Positions 1 to 4,324 of a stretch of 8,459 nucleotides of DNA are shown here, one piece after another (position 1 is the first letter of the stretch; each line of letters starts with the position of its first letter). The stretch covers positions 1 through 8,459 of the forward strand of contig UQIV01000038.1 in assembly GCA_900541205.1 (NCBI GenBank), given 5' to 3'. Source of the stretch: an uncultured Collinsella sp. (GTDB lineage Bacteria; Actinomycetota; Coriobacteriia; Coriobacteriales; Coriobacteriaceae). Made by a program: the position numbers and the translations under genes. The notes under the pieces are model-generated. The model did no database searches and was not told the DNA's origin. It saw only the letters and a program-made list of their open reading frames with translations.

Positions 1-74
1 TAAAGCCGTTTGTCTCCACCCGCGTAGCGGGTGGTTTAAAGCTGGCCGCTGCGCGGCCAGCAGACTAAAGTCTT
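1..74. repeat. Cluster of three consecutive palindromes, possible IS200/IS605-like end or dispersed repeat
   Basis: Three perfect palindromes lie almost back to back. The first is CCACCCGC-GTA-GCGGGTGG at 16-34. The second is GCTGGCCGC-TGC-GCGGCCAGC at 41-61. The third is AGACT-AA-AGTCT at 62-73. The short AT-rich string TTTAAA separates the first two, and TAAAG occurs at 1-5 and again at 66-70. The block lies beyond the glnN terminator and shows no coding potential. Subterminal hairpins beside short AT-rich guide or cleavage motifs are typical of IS200/IS605 elements and the REP- or MITE-like elements derived from them. That assignment is an inference, because no transposase is visible and the window begins inside or beside the element. 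It could instead be a species-specific intergenic repeat, or a terminator for a gene to the left. Confidence 0.5.
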
Positions 75-76
75 GA

Positions 77-110
77 ACAAAAACCGGGGCCCGCACGATG
101 CGGACCCCGG
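77..110 (-). terminator. Rho-independent terminator of glnN
   Basis: Read on the minus strand, a 12-bp stem (arms at 99-110 and 84-95) closes a three-base loop (96-98) and is followed at once by TTTTTGTT. The pair formed by positions 104 and 90 is a G-U wobble in minus-strand RNA but a C-A mismatch in plus-strand RNA. That difference and the U-tract both point to minus-strand use. The stem begins about 31 bases after the glnN stop codon, as expected for the end of a single-gene transcript. Confidence 0.88.
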
Positions 111-141
111 CTCAATACCGTGACGATATGTCAGTTACGCC

Positions 142-2229
142 CTACACGTAGAACAGGATGTCGTCGTAGGTCGGGACCGGCCAGTAGTCGGCTGCCACGA
201 TCTCCTCCATGGCGTCCACGGCGGCACGCAGCGCATCCATAGCGGGAACGACCTCGTGCGCGTACACGTTGGCCTGCTCCTGGCCATCGAGGGCCTCAGC
301 CTTCTGATGCACGGCGTCAAGCGCCTTGATGGAGTCGTTGATGGTGGTGATACCGTTGCAGAGCTTGTTGAGCGTGTTCTGCTCGCACTGCATGGCGGCC
401 TCGGCACCGGCGGCACGAATAGTCTCAAGGCCCTTAGCGACCTTGGTGGCATAGGCGGTAATGACCGGGCGATAGGTACGACGTGCCTCGCGAACCATCG
501 TGGTAGCCTCGATGTTCATGAGCTTGTTGTACTTCTCGAGCTTGCAATCGTAGCGGCACTGGGCCTCGGCCTTGGTCAGGACACCCGTCTCCTCAAAGAG
601 TGCGATGGCCTTATCGGAAACAAAGGCGGGCAGGGCGTCGGCCGTGGTCTTGTTGTTGGCAAGGCCGCGCTTCTCGGCCTCGACGGGCCACTCATCGGAG
701 TAGCCGTCACCGGAGAACAGGATGCGCTGGTGGTCGGTCAGGACCTTCTTGCAGTACTCGAGCGCAGCGTCCTGGAACTTATCCTCGGGCGTACCCTCAA
801 GCGCGTCGGCGAAGGACTTGAGCGACTTAGCCACGGCGGCATCGAGCACCAGGTTGGAGTCGGAGACGTTCTGCTCGGAGCCGCAGGCACGGAACTCGAA
901 CTTGTTGCCGGTGAAGGCAAACGGGGAGGTGCGGTTGCGGTCGGTGTTGTCCTGCATCAGCTTGGGCAGGGTATCGGCACCCAGGTCAAGCACGCCGCGC
1001 GTGGCATGAACGGAAGCCTTGCCATCGATGATCTTCTCGACGACCTCGGTAAGCTGGTCGCCCAGGAAGATGGACATAATCGCCGGAGGAGCCTCGTTGG
1101 CGCCCAGACGATGGTCGTTGCCGGCCGAGGCAACGGAGGCACGCAGAAGCTCCTGATAGTTATCGACGGCCTCGATCACCGCGGTGAGGAAAACAATGAA
1201 CTGCAGGTTGTCGAGCGGGGTGTCGCCCGGGTCGAGCAGGTTCTCGGACTCGGTGCCAAGCGACCAGTTGTTGTGCTTGCCCGAACCGTTGATGCCCTCG
1301 AAGGGCTTCTCGTGCAGCAGGCAAACCAAGTCGTGGCGGGAGGCGATGAGCTTCATCTTCTCCATCATGACCAGATTCTGGTCGATGGCTTCGTTGACCT
1401 CGCCATAGACAGGGGCGAGCTCATGCTGGCAGGGAGCGACCTCGTTGTGCTTGGTCTTGGCGGGAATGCCAAGCGCCCACAGCTCATCGTCCAGGTCCTT
1501 CATATAGGCCGAGACGGTGGGGCGGATAGCGCCAAAGTAGTGCTCCTCGAGCTCCTGGCCCTTGCAGGGAGCAGCACCAAAGAGGGTGCGACCGGTGATG
1601 ACCAGGTCCCTGCGCTTGCGGTAAGCGTCCTTCTTGATCAGGAAGTACTCCTGCTCGTCGCCCACGGAAGGAACGACCTTCTTGGGGGTCTTGCCAAACA
1701 GCGCCAAAACGCGCTTGGACTCACGCGAGAGCGCGGTCATGGAACGCAGCAGCGGGGTCTTCTTGTCCAGGGCCTCGCCCGTGTAGGAGCAGAAAGCCGT
1801 GGGGATGCACAGGACGTCGTCCTTGATAAAGGCGGGGCTAGTGGGATCCCAAGCGGTGTAACCACGGGCCTCGAAGGTGGCGCGCAGGCCGCCGTTGGGG
1901 AAGCTCGAGGCATCGGGCTCACCCTGGATGAGGTTCTTGCCCGTAAACTTGGTGATGGCGGTGCCGTCGTGGTTGGGCTCGAGGAAGCTGTCGTGCTTCT
2001 CGGAAGTAATGCCCGAAAGCGGCTGGAACCAGTGCGCGTAGTGTGTAGCGCCCTTGGAGATGGCCCAGACCTTCATAGCGTGGGCAACAGCGTTGGCCAC
2101 ATCCAGGTCGAGCGGCTCACCGTCCTCGAGGGTTGCAGCAAGGCGCTTCCAAATGTCCTTGGGGAGGTAGTCCTTCATGACTTCCTCCGAGAACACCATG
2201 GTCCCGAAGCGGTCAGTAAGTTCGGCCAT
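142..2229 (-). CDS. glnN: Type III glutamine synthetase (GlnN)
   Basis: This 695-residue cytosolic enzyme joins ammonia to glutamate using ATP to make glutamine, the main entry point for nitrogen assimilation. GSIII proteins run to about 700 residues, far longer than the roughly 450 of GSI. The N-terminal part carries the GSIII-type THYAHWFQP (62-70) and EKHDSF (77-82), then the SSFPNGG stretch (108-114). Catalytic-core motifs follow in order: GDEQEYF (190-196, acidic metal ligands), KHNEVAPCQHE (260-270), GINGSGKH (312-319, the ammonium/glutamate-side loop) and NRTSPFAFTGNKFEFR (432-447, phosphate/ATP side). A helical C-terminal region completes the protein. I chose the start at 2229 because AAGGGAG lies six bases upstream and the protein then opens MAELTDRFG, as the family does. 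The in-frame ATG at 2292 would add 21 residues that include leader hairpins and has no good ribosome site. The gene is monocistronic, with its own terminator, and is divergent from metF. Nothing suggests damage. The family call is near certain. Confidence 0.97.
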   Translation of the reverse strand: MAELTDRFGTMVFSEEVMKDYLPKDIWKRLAATLEDGEPLDLDVANAVAHAMKVWAISKGATHYAHWFQPLSGITSEKHDSFLEPNHDGTAITKFTGKNLIQGEPDASSFPNGGLRATFEARGYTAWDPTSPAFIKDDVLCIPTAFCSYTGEALDKKTPLLRSMTALSRESKRVLALFGKTPKKVVPSVGDEQEYFLIKKDAYRKRRDLVITGRTLFGAAPCKGQELEEHYFGAIRPTVSAYMKDLDDELWALGIPAKTKHNEVAPCQHELAPVYGEVNEAIDQNLVMMEKMKLIASRHDLVCLLHEKPFEGINGSGKHNNWSLGTESENLLDPGDTPLDNLQFIVFLTAVIEAVDNYQELLRASVASAGNDHRLGANEAPPAIMSIFLGDQLTEVVEKIIDGKASVHATRGVLDLGADTLPKLMQDNTDRNRTSPFAFTGNKFEFRACGSEQNVSDSNLVLDAAVAKSLKSFADALEGTPEDKFQDAALEYCKKVLTDHQRILFSGDGYSDEWPVEAEKRGLANNKTTADALPAFVSDKAIALFEETGVLTKAEAQCRYDCKLEKYNKLMNIEATTMVREARRTYRPVITAYATKVAKGLETIRAAGAEAAMQCEQNTLNKLCNGITTINDSIKALDAVHQKAEALDGQEQANVYAHEVVPAMDALRAAVDAMEEIVAADYWPVPTYDDILFYV

Positions 2230-2235
2230 ACGGAA

Positions 2236-2242
2236 CTCCCTT
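2236..2242 (-). promoter_or_regulatory. Ribosome binding site that fixes the glnN start
   Basis: The minus strand reads AAGGGAG, six bases before the ATG at 2229. It is close to the anti-Shine-Dalgarno complement and decides against the longer in-frame start at 2292. Confidence 0.85.
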
Positions 2243-2250
2243 CGTATCGG

Positions 2251-2304
2251 CACCGCGTGAGAAGCGGTGTTGATTACTAACGAACGAGTCATAGCTTAGA
2301 CTCG
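2251..2304 (-). promoter_or_regulatory. Two small dyads in the glnN 5' leader
   Basis: Two inverted repeats lie between the putative promoter and the ribosome site. CACCGC/GCGGTG occupies 2251-2269 with a seven-base loop. CGAGTC/GACTCG occupies 2285-2304 with an eight-base spacer. Both would fold as 6-bp hairpins in the glnN transcript, and the first ends about eight bases from the ribosome site. They might affect RNA stability or translation, or act as protein sites. Neither has a U-tract, so neither is a convincing attenuator. I do not recognise a known riboswitch here. Confidence 0.4.
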
Positions 2305-2314
2305 CCGTGTTTCC

Positions 2315-2353
2315 GCAACATTACCGTTATGTTGCTGTCGCGAAACCAATCAA
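2315..2353 (-). promoter_or_regulatory. Putative glnN promoter with overlapping operator-like palindrome
   Basis: On the minus strand, TTGATT (2353-2348) and CATAAC (2331-2326) are separated by 16 bases. Each matches the housekeeping -35 and -10 consensus at four of six positions. This would start transcription near 2319 and leave a leader of about 90 bases. A perfect 7-bp inverted repeat, GCAACAT-N7-ATGTTGC (2315-2335), covers the -10 box and the predicted start point. That position would suit a repressor, and glnN is a gene expected to respond to nitrogen supply. The promoter elements are weak matches and the regulator is unknown. Confidence 0.38.
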
Positions 2354-2583
2354 TGAGGTTACCCTATCGAGGCGGCGTTGCCACCCTCAACAGCCAATCA
2401 ACTGCATAAATTGCAGACCTCTCCCCATGGTTTAAGGGTAGTCAATTTGGGACGGGCTTTATTAACTGGTATTTCGCATCAGATACCATTCAATATAGCC
2501 CCATCCTACATTGACCGCTCTGTTATAGGAAATGCCGATAGCAAAGCATCTTTGATTGGTATCCTCAAATAGCGAGCGAAACT
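2336..2583. other. AT-richer intergenic stretch between glnN and metF, no convincing gene
   Basis: The 425 bases between the divergent glnN and metF starts include this stretch, visibly lower in G+C than the flanking genes. It contains CTGCA-TAAAT-TGCAG (2402-2416), a compact operator-like dyad, and TGGTAT-N10-ATACCA (2467-2488), a looser one. Only a 64-codon frame with a TTG start (2378-2572) spans it, with no ribosome site and no family resemblance that I can see. I found no SAM or cobalamin riboswitch core. The stretch may hold regulatory sites for both genes or be a decayed remnant. Confidence 0.45.
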
Positions 2584-2619
2584 CCACCGTGACACAGCGG
2601 TGCTGTAGAATCCTTACAA
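2584..2619 (+). promoter_or_regulatory. Putative metF operon promoter region
   Basis: TAGAAT at 2606-2611 is a good -10 candidate 43 bases before the metF start codon. It directly follows, and overlaps by one base, the small dyad ACAGC-GGT-GCTGT (2594-2606). No standard -35 lies 16-18 bases upstream. GTGACA (2589-2594) resembles a -35 but is only 11 bases away. An activator or an alternative sigma factor could be needed, or the call may be wrong. Confidence 0.25.
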
Positions 2620-2641
2620 CACATCACACTATTACGTATCT

Positions 2642-2648
2642 AGAGGAG
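2642..2648 (+). promoter_or_regulatory. Ribosome binding site that fixes the metF start
   Basis: AGAGGAG lies six bases before the ATG at 2655. It selects this start over the longer in-frame extension to 2556, whose extra 33 residues lie in intergenic sequence and do not resemble MetF. Confidence 0.85.
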
Positions 2649-2654
2649 CACGAT

Positions 2655-3527
2655 ATGCGCGTCGACGAGGTTTTTAAGCAGGCAGCATCCCAGGGCACCG
2701 CGCCCATTTCGTTTGAGATGTTCCCGCCCAAGGGCGAGCTCACCCTCGACACGGCTCGCGAAGTGGCAGGCAATCTGTGCAAGCTTTCGCCGAGCTTTGT
2801 CTCGGTCACCTGCTCGGCCGGCGGCTCGGGCAACGGTGCCGCCACCGCCCCCATCGCGCATATGATTTCGAGCGAATTCGACACGCCCTCGGTGGCACAC
2901 CTTACCTGCGTGGGCCGCTCGCATGCCGATATCGCCGCCAAGATCGACGAGTATCGCACCGCCGGTGTGGAAAACATCCTGGCCCTGCGCGGCGATCTCC
3001 CCGCCGGCGCGACCGAGGACGACAAGCCCGCCTCGGACTACGCCTACGCCCGCGACCTCATCCCCGAGCTCGTCGACGCCGGCTTTTGCGTGGGCGCCGC
3101 AGCCTACCCCGAGGGCCACATTGCCTGTGAGGATCTCAACCTCTCGGTCGAACACCTCAAGCAAAAACAGGACGCCGGCGCGAGCTTCTTTGTGACGCAG
3201 CTCTTCTTTGATAACGAGTGCTTCTACCGTTTTCGCGAGCTTGCCGACAAGGTCGGCATCACCGTGCCCATTACCGCGGGCATCATGCCGTTTATGGGCA
3301 AGTCACAGATCAGCCGCATGGTCTTTATGTGCGGCGCGTCGCTGCCCTCCCCCGTCATCAAGATTCTCGCCAAGTACGAGAATGACCCCGAGAGCCTGCA
3401 GGCAGCTGGTGTAGATTATGCAGCCCGCCAGCTTTGCGACCTCAAGGAGCACGGCGCCGACGGCCTGCACCTGTACACTATGAACCGTCCTGCGATCGCC
3501 GCGACCATTATGGAGCGCCTGGGGTAA
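2655..3527 (+). CDS. metF: Methylenetetrahydrofolate reductase (MetF)
   Basis: This 290-residue cytosolic flavoprotein reduces 5,10-methylene-tetrahydrofolate to 5-methyl-tetrahydrofolate, the methyl donor for methionine synthase. Its length matches the single-domain bacterial MetF (about 296 in E. coli) and the whole protein fits one TIM barrel. ISFEMFPPKGE (18-28) carries the conserved catalytic glutamate E21. ALRGD (110-114) is the FAD/folate-binding loop. YPEGH (151-155), QLFFD (182-186, folate contact) and HLYTMNRP (272-279, near the C-terminus) are further family hallmarks. The start is set by AGAGGAG six bases upstream. It is the first gene of a three-gene operon with the MetH activation protein and metH, so its product feeds directly into the next step. 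The electron donor cannot be read from the sequence. Some anaerobes pair MetF with a MetV partner, but no such gene is adjacent. The call is secure. Confidence 0.96.
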   Translation: MRVDEVFKQAASQGTAPISFEMFPPKGELTLDTAREVAGNLCKLSPSFVSVTCSAGGSGNGAATAPIAHMISSEFDTPSVAHLTCVGRSHADIAAKIDEYRTAGVENILALRGDLPAGATEDDKPASDYAYARDLIPELVDAGFCVGAAAYPEGHIACEDLNLSVEHLKQKQDAGASFFVTQLFFDNECFYRFRELADKVGITVPITAGIMPFMGKSQISRMVFMCGASLPSPVIKILAKYENDPESLQAAGVDYAARQLCDLKEHGADGLHLYTMNRPAIAATIMERLG

Positions 3528-4315
3528 TGGAAAAACCGCACATCGATACAATCGCTGTCGAAGTGCCGGCCGACCTTGCGTCGCCGGCGCTTTACCGTGT
3601 CGATGCTGCGCACCATCCCCGTGTCGACCGTGCCGAGATGCTGCGGTATCTGGGTTACGGCGGCCAGCAGATTGAGCCCGAGCTGTCGCAGCGTATTGAG
3701 CTTGTCGTTGAACGTCTTGAATTGGACATTGAGCCCCGTGGCGTGCGCCGCGTGTTTGCCGTCGATGCCACGGGTGTGGACGAGCAGGGAGAACCTTGCA
3801 TTCGCCTGGTCGGCACCAACGTTGAACTGCGCGGTCGCGATATCTATCGACATCTCAAAGACGCCCGCTTTGCCGCACTCATGGCATGCACCCTCGGCAT
3901 GGATGCTGAGCGCCGTCTGCGCACCACGGGAGCCCAACATCCCCTGGAGGGCGCCGTGCTCGACGCCGCGTGCTCCGCTTACGTGGAAGCCGCCGTTGAG
4001 CAGATGGACCAGCAGGTCAAGGCTGCGGCCACCGCACACGGGCTCGCCGGCAACTGGCGCTTTAGTCCCGGCTACGGCGACTGCCCGCTCTCGGCCCAGC
4101 GCTCGATCGTGGATGCACTCAACGCCACGCGCCTCATTGGACTTACCGTCACCCCCACCAGCCTGCTCATGCCCACCAAGAGCGTGACCGCGGTGATCGG
4201 CCTATTCGACGGCGAAGTCCACGACGCCCAGAGCCGCCCCACCTGCAATATCTGCCGCATGCGCGAGCACTGCCGCTTCCGCGCCGCCCACACCACCTGC
4301 TATTCCAGCCATTAG
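3527..4315 (+). CDS. Stand-alone MetH reactivation (AdoMet-binding) domain protein
   Basis: This 262-residue protein corresponds to the C-terminal activation domain that is fused to MetH in E. coli. The domain binds S-adenosylmethionine and remethylates cobalamin when it is oxidised to the inactive cob(II)alamin state. The diagnostic motif is RFSPGYGD (178-185), followed by LLMPTKS (213-219), the expected order for AdoMet binding. Residues 1-90 are a divergent N-terminal part. The C-terminus carries C240-x2-C243-x5-C249 with C258 nearby, a possible metal site absent from the E. coli domain. The ATG overlaps the metF stop as TAATG, implying translational coupling. metH starts nine bases after this gene's stop, and MetH lacks this domain. 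A similar split arrangement is known in Thermotoga. The partnership with MetH is inferred from context. The electron donor for reactivation is not apparent. Confidence 0.92.
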   Translation: MEKPHIDTIAVEVPADLASPALYRVDAAHHPRVDRAEMLRYLGYGGQQIEPELSQRIELVVERLELDIEPRGVRRVFAVDATGVDEQGEPCIRLVGTNVELRGRDIYRHLKDARFAALMACTLGMDAERRLRTTGAQHPLEGAVLDAACSAYVEAAVEQMDQQVKAAATAHGLAGNWRFSPGYGDCPLSAQRSIVDALNATRLIGLTVTPTSLLMPTKSVTAVIGLFDGEVHDAQSRPTCNICRMREHCRFRAAHTTCYSSH

Positions 4316-4318
4316 GAG
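4314..4318 (+). promoter_or_regulatory. metH ribosome binding site overlapping the upstream stop codon
   Basis: AGGAG at 4314-4318 shares two bases with the TAG stop (4313-4315) of the activation-domain gene and lies six bases before the metH ATG. This supports the start at 4325 despite the unusual N-terminal extension, and suggests coupled translation of the two partners. Confidence 0.8.
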
Positions 4319-4324
4319 CCCTCG

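Noticed and set aside
1..74. CRISPR array
   Set aside because: The palindromes differ from each other and there are no regularly spaced identical repeats with unique spacers.
256..2280. 674-codon plus-strand open frame antisense to glnN
   Set aside because: It lies exactly opposite a well-conserved GSIII gene in codon-biased GC-rich DNA, a classic source of long shadow frames. It has low-complexity composition and no family motif.
2230..2292. Longer GlnN start at 2292
   Set aside because: The extra 21 residues include both leader dyads, do not resemble the family N-terminus and have no ribosome site. AAGGGAG supports the start at 2229.
2378..2572. Possible 64-residue protein in the glnN-metF intergenic region
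   Set aside because: It starts with TTG, has no ribosome site and no recognised similarity, and overlaps candidate regulatory dyads.
2336..2654. SAM or cobalamin riboswitch ahead of metF
   Set aside because: I searched by eye for the conserved cores and saw none. The region has only short dyads.
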